A stretch of 64,000 nt of DNA from assembly GCF_002355435.1 (NCBI RefSeq), contig NZ_AP017313.1:2418001-2482000 (forward strand), given 5' to 3'. This stretch comes from Mucilaginibacter gotjawali. Its GTDB lineage: Bacteria > Bacteroidota > Bacteroidia > Sphingobacteriales > Sphingobacteriaceae. The position numbers and the translations under genes were made by a program. The notes under the pieces are model-generated. The model did no database searches and was not told the DNA's origin. It was given only the letters and a program-made list of their open reading frames with translations. This document shows, in pieces, positions 57,398-64,000 of the stretch. Position 1 is the stretch's first letter. The number at the start of each line of letters is the position of its first letter.

Positions 57398-57906
57398 GTG
57401 CAGCACCCGAGGTATGGCTGCGCGGTCCTTTAAATGATGTACCGGCTTTATTGCAGCCTGTTGCACACGCGCTACTTCAGGCAAGGGATGAAATTAACCA
57501 GTTAATGCATGGTTTCCCGGATAAGTTACTGTGGGAAAGACCAGTTGGGCTTGCCTCGCCTGGTTTTCACTTGCAGCATTTAACAGGTGTGCTCGACAGG
57601 CTTTTTACTTATGCAAAACAAGAGCAGCTTAGCCAAAGCCAATTGGCCTACCTGCAAGCAGAAGGAAAGCCCGTTGATAACTTAATTTATACTGATGACC
57701 TGGTAACTGCATTTAACGGGCAGGTTAATAAAGCCATTACGCAGCTGGAAAATACAACTGAAATTACGCTAACCGAAGCAAGAGGAGTGGGGAGGGCGAT
57801 GCTGCCATCAACAGTGATAGGTCTGTACGTTCATGCTGCGGAGCATACCATGCGGCATACCGGCCAGTTGCTGGTTACAGTGAAAATCCTTCTGGAAAGA
57901 AGCTAA
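57394..57906 (+). CDS. DinB family metal-binding protein
   Basis: A 170-residue four-helix DinB/YfiT-like protein. Likely metal ligands are His59/His62 in GFHLQHLTG and the His cluster in YVHAAEHTMRHTGQLLV. Members include thiol transferases; the substrate is unknown. Its start overlaps the GH26 stop by 4 bp, so it is coupled to it, though no functional link is evident. It is convergent with the HAD gene directly after its stop. Confidence 0.9.
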   Translation: MSAAPEVWLRGPLNDVPALLQPVAHALLQARDEINQLMHGFPDKLLWERPVGLASPGFHLQHLTGVLDRLFTYAKQEQLSQSQLAYLQAEGKPVDNLIYTDDLVTAFNGQVNKAITQLENTTEITLTEARGVGRAMLPSTVIGLYVHAAEHTMRHTGQLLVTVKILLERS

Positions 57907-58530
57907 TCAGTAAAGAACGTCCAGCACTTCTTTTAAACTAAAGGATTTAAAAGTTACGCTCGCTTCCGGATGTTTGTTTTCAGGATCGTATAAAAATGTT
58001 TCAATCCCGAGTTCTGTAGCAGCCCTGATCTCTGATTCGGGGTCATCGCCAATTACCAGTACTTCGCTTGTACTTAAATGATGCCTTTTTAAAATATCGG
58101 CAAAAACGTCTTTTTTAGTTTGGGTTGATAATTCGGGGTCAACAATGTGGATCTCGGCAAAATCTTGTTCAATATCCAGCATTTTAACTTTACTCCATTG
58201 CAGTTTTGTAAATCCGGTGGTCACCAGGAATTTTATTAATGGTGATGACCTGATCTGCGCATAGTCATCAAAGGGTTGCATGGGCAGCTCATAGGCTATT
58301 TCTTTTAACAAATCGTTGCCTTTATCCTTCAATGCATCACCGAAGTTATATTTATTTGCGACCAAATGATAGGGGCGGCGTGTCAGTTCATCCTTCGCGT
58401 CCAGTTTTACCTGTTCAGTTAAATGATCTGCTACATCTATTAAGTTAAATATTTCGCCAAAAAGGTTTCCCTGGATGGAACTAACGGGATATATCGTATT
58501 ATCGAGGTCTAAAATTAAAGCTTTTTTCAT
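57907..58530 (-). CDS. HAD family hydrolase (YjjG-like)
   Basis: About 207 residues from ATG 58530. It shows HAD motif I DLDNTIYPVSS, motif II VTTGFTKLQWSKVKML and motif IV VLVIGDDPESEIRAATELG. The cap is small and helical, as in nucleotidase or phosphoglycolate-like HADs. The 10 residues before this ATG in the frame do not fit the family start. Substrate unknown. Confidence 0.88.
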   Translation of the reverse strand: MKKALILDLDNTIYPVSSIQGNLFGEIFNLIDVADHLTEQVKLDAKDELTRRPYHLVANKYNFGDALKDKGNDLLKEIAYELPMQPFDDYAQIRSSPLIKFLVTTGFTKLQWSKVKMLDIEQDFAEIHIVDPELSTQTKKDVFADILKRHHLSTSEVLVIGDDPESEIRAATELGIETFLYDPENKHPEASVTFKSFSLKEVLDVLY

Positions 58531-58647
58531 TTGAGAGGTACAAACCTGACGAAGATACAACTTGTTCCTGATTTTCTTTTAACGCGTTGTTTGCATTTGA
58601 TCCATTGACTAAAACGGGAAATACTAATGATACCTGAATATATAAAA

Positions 58648-58672
58648 GCCCGGTAAACTTTATCTACCGGGC
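58648..58672 (-). terminator. Terminator of the methyltransferase gene
   Basis: A perfect 8-bp stem, GCCCGGTA (58648-58655) with TACCGGGC (58665-58672), followed on the minus strand by TTTTATAT, about 180 bp after the methyltransferase stop. Confidence 0.6.
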
Positions 58673-58849
58673 AAATGCTATCTTATAATTGATGATTTTT
58701 AAAATGCGATAATCAGGATTCTTTAAAAGAATTAATAAACTTATTTATCCTGATTTTAAAGTGAACCTTGTACAAATACGCCGATAATAAAAAGATCATA
58801 AAATGGTTTCAGTTATTTAGTTAAACAAGCCTCGTGTTTTACACAAAAT

Positions 58850-59587
58850 TCAATAGTTTTCCTTCGCGAATTTATTTTTAGTTACTGATCTGATAATATC
58901 AAACATGGCATGTATGGTAGCGCCGATCTCCCTGCCAAGGCTTCTTTTTGCCAATTGTTTATCGCAAATACTTTCATCCCATGGTTTTATAAAATGGTTT
59001 AAATAGTATTCATCCTGCGGGTTTACCAGGATCTCAATTTCGTCTTTCCACTCATAGTTTACGGTAAGTATGCCGGCATGTGTACGTTCCAGTATTTTAA
59101 ATCCGATGGATGTTTTAGGCAGGTAGTAAAGAAAAACTTCGCCAAAATCCATCCATGGAGTAAACTTTAAAACTTCCTTATCATACAATACCAATTTGTC
59201 GTCAATGTCCTGTATTACCCAGCGGTGCGACTCTTTAGGTGCAATGTATTCCCCTAAAAGCGATGGGGTTTCCATATAACCCATTTTGGCCACGCGGGCT
59301 TGTTCTTTCACAAACTGGATAGGATCGTCCACGTGCTCCAATACGTGGCGGCAGATTACGTAATCAAATTCTTTATCTTTAAATGGCAGGTGCTCACCGT
59401 CTGCCTGTATGAATTTTTGTTTTTTATACAATTGAAGATCTCCTGAACGATGCGTATTATCATCAACATATTTATCTACAACGATATGGGCTCTTTTATC
59501 GGGATGGTTGCCGCCGCCTACTTCCAAAACATTATAACTCCTCTTAATAAGAAGGTCATCCATTGTTTTTGGGGTTCTGATCTTCAT
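58850..59587 (-). CDS. SAM-dependent methyltransferase, class I
   Basis: A 245-residue protein with the methyltransferase motif NVLEVGGGNHPDKRAHIVVDKY, FIQADGEHLPFKDKEFDYVICRHVLEHVDDPIQF (motif IV/V region), and a C-terminal extension of about 100 residues. The substrate is not predictable; similar proteins occur in glycan and lipid pathways. It has its own promoter region and terminator. Confidence 0.85.
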   Translation of the reverse strand: MKIRTPKTMDDLLIKRSYNVLEVGGGNHPDKRAHIVVDKYVDDNTHRSGDLQLYKKQKFIQADGEHLPFKDKEFDYVICRHVLEHVDDPIQFVKEQARVAKMGYMETPSLLGEYIAPKESHRWVIQDIDDKLVLYDKEVLKFTPWMDFGEVFLYYLPKTSIGFKILERTHAGILTVNYEWKDEIEILVNPQDEYYLNHFIKPWDESICDKQLAKRSLGREIGATIHAMFDIIRSVTKNKFAKENY

Positions 59588-59764
59588 GTTATTTTATTGC
59601 TTTTCTAAAATTATTTAAGGGGGTTAAATTTTAAGAATGCACTCCCCGGCACTTTTATTTTTGTCCTTTAATGTTTTATACGGTAATTTTATAAATAAGA
59701 TACAAATAACATGCAAAAATACTGGCGCATTGGGTTTTTCTAATGCAGCCCTAATCTTGTGCGT

Positions 59765-60229
59765 ATGAGTAAAGAAGACGTTTGCGACCTGGTAAAGTTT
59801 ATGCTGCCCTATCCTGACCATGTAAAGGCGGCCGCGTTATGGTTAAGAGACTTTGTTTGGGAGCTTTACCCGGATACTAACGAACTGATTTACGACAATT
59901 ATAACGCAGTGGCATTTGGCTGGTCACCAACAGATAAGGCTGGTGATGTTTTTTGCAGCATAGCTATTTTTAAAGACCATGTTAACTTTGGCTTCAATCG
60001 CGGTTCCGAAATCCCGGATCGCAAAAAAATACTATCCGGCGATGCCAGCCTTTACCGCTATATTAAGGTGAAAAATAAAGATGATTTTCCGGAAGAAGAT
60101 ATTAAACAACTGCTGGCAATGGCTTATGAAAACGCCATTTCGCGCTTGAAACCTCAGAAAAAGGTTATAAAAGGCGAAACTATTGTGAAATCTATTTCGC
60201 CGGTAAAACGTCGTCCTGAGATTTTTTAA
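59765..60229 (+). CDS. DUF1801 family protein
   Basis: A 154-residue protein from ATG 59765 (MSKEDVCDLVKFMLPYP). The YdhG-like DUF1801 fold is shown by ELIYDNYNAVAFGWSP, VFCSIAIFKDHVNFGFNRG and the LSGDASLYRYIKVKNKDDFPEEDIKQLL stretch. These small intracellular proteins have no firm function. It is 15 bp upstream of the next gene. Confidence 0.88.
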   Translation: MSKEDVCDLVKFMLPYPDHVKAAALWLRDFVWELYPDTNELIYDNYNAVAFGWSPTDKAGDVFCSIAIFKDHVNFGFNRGSEIPDRKKILSGDASLYRYIKVKNKDDFPEEDIKQLLAMAYENAISRLKPQKKVIKGETIVKSISPVKRRPEIF

Positions 60230-60244
60230 AACTATATTAGCAGG

Positions 60245-61177
60245 ATGAAACCTTTACTATTCCTTTTTGGTTCCTTTTTCATTTCTTCATGGACATTTGC
60301 GCAAATCAGCCTGGATATTAATGGGAGAAATATCGCATTCTTTCGCCAGCTGGAAACCAATGCCAAAGGTGAATTGGTAAAGACCGATGTTGACTATGTA
60401 AGTGCTGACGGGACAGGGCAACCGGTCATCTATAAACGGATACAAAATGGTCTTCCGGACCTTTGGGTTTATTACTTCCCGTTAAAAAAAGATTCGTTGA
60501 TTTCCTATGTCTTGTATGAGTGGCAAGACAAAGATGCAAAGGCACTTCCTTTGGAGGAATTGAAGCCCTATCTTTCAAAATACACTGAATTGCTTGGCAT
60601 TGTAACTGCTAAATATGGAAAAAGCTTAAGTAAAGGCAATCTTGACGACCTGGCATTAATTGATACAAAAGGATTAACACGCAATGACACCTGGCGGGGT
60701 AATGACTATGATATTGAAATGTATATTACATTATCTAATTTGCATGTAGTACATGGAAATGTAAGCATAACTCCGACACATACAATCCGGCTGTATGTTC
60801 GTCGGCCAGGAATAAAATCGGAAACACCAGGGTTGACAAAAGAGAAAATAGCCAAACTGGATTCGCTTACCAAATTATTTTTGGCTGATGTATGCAGCGG
60901 AAAATGGGAGGATTCAAGAGTGTTTCTTAGCCCGCTGATAATTGGCCAGGTAAAAGATGAAAAATTGATAGCTTTAAAAGCCGCGATAAAAGATGATAAA
61001 TGGGAGTTAAATATGTCAGGAGCGCAGTTAGCGTCTTCGGGTAAGGCCTATTCTAATTTACGATATGCAAGGCAGGGCGACACCAACACCCCGCCATTAG
61101 AATGGTTAAGCATAGTTTTTGACGATGATAATAAAATTATTGCGGTGCAGCCATTAACCAGGAGTGCTCGTCAATAA
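60245..61177 (+). CDS. Exported protein of unknown function
   Basis: A 310-residue protein with a signal peptide (LLFLFGSFFISSWTFAQ). The mature part is predicted mixed alpha/beta (VYYFPLKKDSLISYVLYEWQD, YTELLGIVTAKYGKSLSKGN, TIRLYVRRPG). No family recognised. Its start follows the DUF1801 stop by 15 bp, so it may share that transcript. Confidence 0.7.
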   Translation: MKPLLFLFGSFFISSWTFAQISLDINGRNIAFFRQLETNAKGELVKTDVDYVSADGTGQPVIYKRIQNGLPDLWVYYFPLKKDSLISYVLYEWQDKDAKALPLEELKPYLSKYTELLGIVTAKYGKSLSKGNLDDLALIDTKGLTRNDTWRGNDYDIEMYITLSNLHVVHGNVSITPTHTIRLYVRRPGIKSETPGLTKEKIAKLDSLTKLFLADVCSGKWEDSRVFLSPLIIGQVKDEKLIALKAAIKDDKWELNMSGAQLASSGKAYSNLRYARQGDTNTPPLEWLSIVFDDDNKIIAVQPLTRSARQ

Positions 61178-61231
61178 TCTGTATAAAATTTTATATCTAT
61201 CCTTACTATTAATTTTCTGCTGCATCCGGAT

Positions 61232-62860
61232 ATGGACATCGAATTCAATAAGAACGAAGACATCAACAAGCAATTGGTTTACGACCTGAACCTGCGCCTG
61301 AAAAAAATCTACCTGGGCGGTGGTGAAAAAGCAATCGCCAAACATAAAGAAAAAGGGAAGATGCTTGCGCGTGAGCGGGTAAATTATTTAATTGATGCCG
61401 GCAAACCATGGTTGGAGATGGGCGCTTTTGCCGGTGACGGCTTGTATGCCGAACATGGCGGCTGCCCATCCGGCGGCGTTGTTTGCGGCATCGGTTATGT
61501 ATCAGGCAGGCAATGTGTTATTATAGCCAATGATGCCACCGTAAAAGCGGGCGCCTGGTTCCCCATCACTGCGAAAAAGAACCTGCGGGCCCAGGAAATA
61601 GCCATGGAAAACCGCCTGCCTGTGATTTATTTGGTCGATTCAGCCGGGGTTTATTTGCCTTTACAGGATGAGATTTTCCCGGATAAAGAACACTTTGGCC
61701 GCATTTTTCGCAATAATGCCATCATGAGTAGTATGGGCATCATCCAGATCTCGGCGATCATGGGGCCCTGCGTTGCAGGCGGCGCTTATTTGCCTATTAT
61801 GAGCGATGAAGCGATGATCGTTGAAGGGACAGGTTCGGTGTTTTTAGCAGGTTCATATTTAGTAAAATCGGCGATTGGCGAGGATGTGGACAATGAAACT
61901 CTGGGCGGTGCAACTACGCAATGCGAAATCTCCGGCGTTACCGATTATAAACATCCGAATGATAAAGCCTGCCTTGATTCCATCAAAAATATTATGGGTA
62001 TGGTGGGCGACTTTGTTAAAGCCGGGTTCGACCGCGTTAAACCTGCTGCACCGAAGCTCGACCCGAAAGATATTTATGGGCTTTTGCCGGATAACCGCGA
62101 GAAAGCTTATGATATGATGGAAATATTATTGCGCCTGCTGGATAATTCAGAATTTGAGGAATATAAAGCAGGGTATGGGCAATCAATCATTTGCGGCCTG
62201 GGCCGTGTGGATGGCTGGGCCGTAGGCATAGTAGCTAATGAACGCAAAGTGATCAAATCAAAAAAAGGCGAAATGCAGTTTGGCGGGGTCATCTATTCAG
62301 ATTCGGCGGATAAAGCCACCCGGTTTATCATGAATTGTAACCAAAAGAAGATCCCGCTGGTTTTTTTACAGGATGTAACCGGTTTTATGGTGGGCAGCCG
62401 TGCCGAACATGGCGGCATTATAAAAGACGGCGCCAAAATGGTGAACGCAGTAGCCAATTCAGTGGTGCCTAAATTTACTTTTGTTATTGGCAACTCCTAT
62501 GGCGCCGGTAATTATGCCATGTGCGGCAAGGCCTATGATCCCCGTTTAATCTACGCCTGGCCAAGTGCAAAAATAGCTGTAATGGGCGGCGGCTCCGCAG
62601 CAAAAACATTGGTGCAGATCCAGGCAGCGGGCTTAAAAGCCAGGGGCGAGGAAGTTGATGCCGCAAAAGAGGCACAGCTATTAAAGGAAACCACAGATAG
62701 ATATAACAGCCAAACCACGCCTTTTTATGCGGCCGCCAGGCTTTGGGTAGATGGTATCATCGATCCGCTGGAAACGCGTAAGGTGATCTCGATGGGCATT
62801 GAAGCCGCCAACCATGCGCCGATTGAGAAGGCATTTAATGTGGGGATTATACAAACGTAG
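61232..62860 (+). CDS. Acyl-CoA carboxylase carboxyltransferase (beta) subunit
   Basis: A 542-residue enzyme with the two crotonase-like carboxyltransferase halves. Evidence is KMLARERVNYLIDAGKPWLEMGAF, GGVVCGIGYVSGRQCVIIANDATVKAGAW, IMGPCVAGGAYLPIMSDEAMIVEGTG, and in the second half GAGNYAMCGKAYDPRLIYAWPSAKIAVMGGGSAAKTL. The pattern with PSAKIAVMGG is close to methylcrotonyl-CoA carboxylase beta, which transfers carboxyl groups to acyl-CoA. The biotin subunit is not here. Substrate is inferred. Confidence 0.92.
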   Translation: MDIEFNKNEDINKQLVYDLNLRLKKIYLGGGEKAIAKHKEKGKMLARERVNYLIDAGKPWLEMGAFAGDGLYAEHGGCPSGGVVCGIGYVSGRQCVIIANDATVKAGAWFPITAKKNLRAQEIAMENRLPVIYLVDSAGVYLPLQDEIFPDKEHFGRIFRNNAIMSSMGIIQISAIMGPCVAGGAYLPIMSDEAMIVEGTGSVFLAGSYLVKSAIGEDVDNETLGGATTQCEISGVTDYKHPNDKACLDSIKNIMGMVGDFVKAGFDRVKPAAPKLDPKDIYGLLPDNREKAYDMMEILLRLLDNSEFEEYKAGYGQSIICGLGRVDGWAVGIVANERKVIKSKKGEMQFGGVIYSDSADKATRFIMNCNQKKIPLVFLQDVTGFMVGSRAEHGGIIKDGAKMVNAVANSVVPKFTFVIGNSYGAGNYAMCGKAYDPRLIYAWPSAKIAVMGGGSAAKTLVQIQAAGLKARGEEVDAAKEAQLLKETTDRYNSQTTPFYAAARLWVDGIIDPLETRKVISMGIEAANHAPIEKAFNVGIIQT

Positions 62861-62863
62861 GGT

Positions 62864-62897
62864 GATGTGCGGATGTGCAGATTTCAGATGTGCAGAT
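62864..62897. repeat. Short direct repeats GATGTGCAGAT
   Basis: GATGTGC (62864-62870), then two full copies of GATGTGCAGAT (62872-62882, 62887-62897). This is a local repeat just past the carboxylase stop codon. Confidence 0.7.
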
Positions 62898-62912
62898 GTT
62901 GAAATAGATGTT

Positions 62913-63026
62913 GTAGAGACGCGATGACTCGCGTCTGCCCCATCATGTTGACTGAGATGAGGTACGAATTGTGACGTTTTATATTTCGTAAACCAAGGTC
63001 GTAGACGCGAAGCATCGCGTCTCTAC
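62913..63026. repeat. REP/MITE-like palindromic element
   Basis: The left arm GTAGAGACGCGATGACTCGC (62913-62932, on to GTCT at 62936) and the right arm 63003-63026 are inverted 24-bp repeats with two differences. Each arm holds its own palindrome of the AGACGCGA/TCGCGTCT type. The whole is 114 bp with no coding capacity, typical of an interspersed repeat. Confidence 0.75.
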
Positions 63027-63039
63027 ACGACCCCAATAA

Positions 63040-63109
63040 AAAATCAGCGAAATCAAAAAAATCAATTTTAATCTGTGATTTTTATTTTCCTATCTTCAAC
63101 TCATGAAAA
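63040..63109 (+). repeat. Exact 70-bp direct repeat, copy 1
   Basis: The 70 bp here are identical to 63649-63718. The copy includes AAAATCA...TGATTTT, which can form a 7-bp hairpin, and an ATG with following AAAA. Here that ATG opens only a seven-codon frame (MKRELVR) and stops, so it is a non-functional copy of the M19 gene start region. Confidence 0.9.
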
Positions 63110-63198
63110 GGGAGCTTGTTAGGTAAATCGCGAGTTGGTAAATGTTTTGTCTGAAGTACAAGTGCGATTTTACTCAAATGTTATCTAAATTTATTACG

Positions 63199-63618
63199 AT
63201 GTCAAATGAAATTTTGGATCTACTAATTGCCGGTCTTGCAGGAATCGCACTAATAGCGTTCGGGAATTATAAACGCATCCAACGCACCCGGCTTATTGCT
63301 TCGGGTATCCGTACACAAGGCACTGTCTTAAGGTTAGAAGAATCTTTTCACGATCAAATAGCCACTTTTTATCCCGTTATCAGCTATACGACGTTGCAAA
63401 ATGAAATTATAATTAAAACGTATGGCATCGGTGTTAGTAATAAAATATATAAGCCCGGAGACAGTATTAGCATAATTTATGATGCCGATAATAACAACGA
63501 ATTTATAATTGACAATCAAATTGGTAAATTATTGGGCCCCGTGACGATTGCTGTCGGCGCAGCCATCATATTACTGACTTTGATTCAATATTTTTTGCAC
63601 CCATTTATTTTGGTATAA
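63199..63618 (+). CDS. DUF3592-like small membrane protein
   Basis: A protein of about 140 residues from ATG 63199 (MSNEILDLLIAGLAGIALIAFG), with a membrane helix at each end and a middle beta domain (GTVLRLEESFHDQIATFYPVISYTT, KPGDSISIIYDADNNNEFII). This is the DUF3592 layout. An upstream ATG at 63142 in the same frame gives an implausible start. It sits between two exact copies of a 70-bp repeat, so it was probably inserted or duplicated there. Confidence 0.72.
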   Translation: MSNEILDLLIAGLAGIALIAFGNYKRIQRTRLIASGIRTQGTVLRLEESFHDQIATFYPVISYTTLQNEIIIKTYGIGVSNKIYKPGDSISIIYDADNNNEFIIDNQIGKLLGPVTIAVGAAIILLTLIQYFLHPFILV

Positions 63619-63648
63619 AAAATGATATCTGCACTTCTGTTTAGCATT

Positions 63649-63718
63649 AAAATCAGCGAAATCAAAAAAATCAATTTTAATCTGTGATTTTTATTTTCCT
63701 ATCTTCAACTCATGAAAA
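63649..63718 (+). repeat. Exact 70-bp direct repeat, copy 2
   Basis: Identical to 63040-63109; starts 609 bp after copy 1. Its ATG at 63712 is the start of the M19 dipeptidase gene, so the repeat contains that gene's leader. Confidence 0.9.
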
Positions 63719-64000
63719 AACTCCTGCTGCTTCTGCCACTGCTGCTAATTCTAAAGGCTAACGCACAAACCCCAATGGAAATCCACCAGCGGGCTATTTT
63801 GGTAGATACCCATAACGATGTGCTCTCCAATGAACTGATCACTAAACTGGATGCAGGTAAATTACAAACTACCGGAAATTTTGATCTGGTGCGCGCCAAA
63901 GAGGGCGGCCTTGATGCCCAGGTGTTTTCCATCTGGTGCGGGCCGCAATATGGTAAGGGCACCGCCTTTAAATTTGCCAACCGCGAAATCGATTCGCTTT
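63712..64000 (+). CDS. Membrane dipeptidase (M19), partial at the right edge
   Basis: The start ATG 63712 opens a signal peptide (MKKLLLLLPLLLILKANAQ), then RAILVDTHNDVLSNEL with the DTHND metal-binding motif of M19 dipeptidases, DLVRAKEGGLDAQVFSIWCG and FKFANREIDSL to the window end. M19 enzymes are zinc dipeptidases. Only the first 96 codons are present. Confidence 0.88.
   Translation, partial: MKKLLLLLPLLLILKANAQTPMEIHQRAILVDTHNDVLSNELITKLDAGKLQTTGNFDLVRAKEGGLDAQVFSIWCGPQYGKGTAFKFANREIDSL

Overview
The window reads as chromosome of a Bacteroidetes bacterium, most likely a Sphingobacteriaceae member close to Mucilaginibacter or Pedobacter. The genus is inference. The signs are three SusC/SusD-type outer-membrane loci or relatives, lipoproteins with Cys-Lys-Lys starts, an ECF sigma/FecR pair driving a polysaccharide utilization locus (PUL), a fused two-domain E1 dehydrogenase, a tmRNA with a GENNYALAA tag, and TAnnTTTG-like promoters.

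Region 1 (1-16400): a SusC that runs off the left edge, then SusD, a small lipoprotein, a GldA-like ABC ATPase, an ABC permease/GldG-like gene broken by two one-base losses in T-runs, two tandem short MutS-like ATPases, a small exported protein, a 36-residue ORF, an M16 zinc protease and an epimerase-type threonine dehydrogenase. All genes are on one strand and most are tightly spaced. The set looks like uptake and processing of a peptide-like ligand, with MutS-like ATPases of unknown role.

Region 2 (16400-26400): a terminator and an empty stretch, an outer-membrane beta-barrel protein, a Crp/Fnr regulator, a membrane fatty acid hydroxylase, an Lrp/AsnC regulator facing a serC-DUF1015-threonine dehydrogenase operon, and a divergent RpoD-like sigma factor. 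Repeated TCAGGTAAA boxes lie between the Lrp gene and serC.

Region 3 (26400-49020): a PUL bracketed by decayed serine recombinases. On the left are a structured inverted-repeat region, a decayed large serine recombinase and the C-terminal stub of a GH36 alpha-galactosidase. The PUL then runs ECF sigma, an inserted NTF2-like/NmrA/HxlR block, FecR, SusC, SusD, two glycan-binding lipoproteins, a double-domain esterase, GH95 and a clan GH-D alpha-galactosidase. On the right are IS-like inverted repeats, an excisionase stub and a second decayed recombinase that reads into the 3' end of ssrA. The enzymes suggest an acetylated plant glycan with fucosyl or galactosyl side chains. The region looks like an old integrative island at ssrA.

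Region 4 (49080-64000): ordinary chromosomal genes, including an aminotransferase, a DUF1573 protein, a fused branched-chain E1, two L,D-transpeptidases sharing a terminator, a GH26 mannanase overlapped by a DinB-fold protein, a HAD phosphatase, a methyltransferase, a DUF1801 protein, an acyl-CoA carboxylase beta subunit, and a repeat-rich end with an exact 70-bp direct repeat around a DUF3592 protein and a partial M19 dipeptidase.
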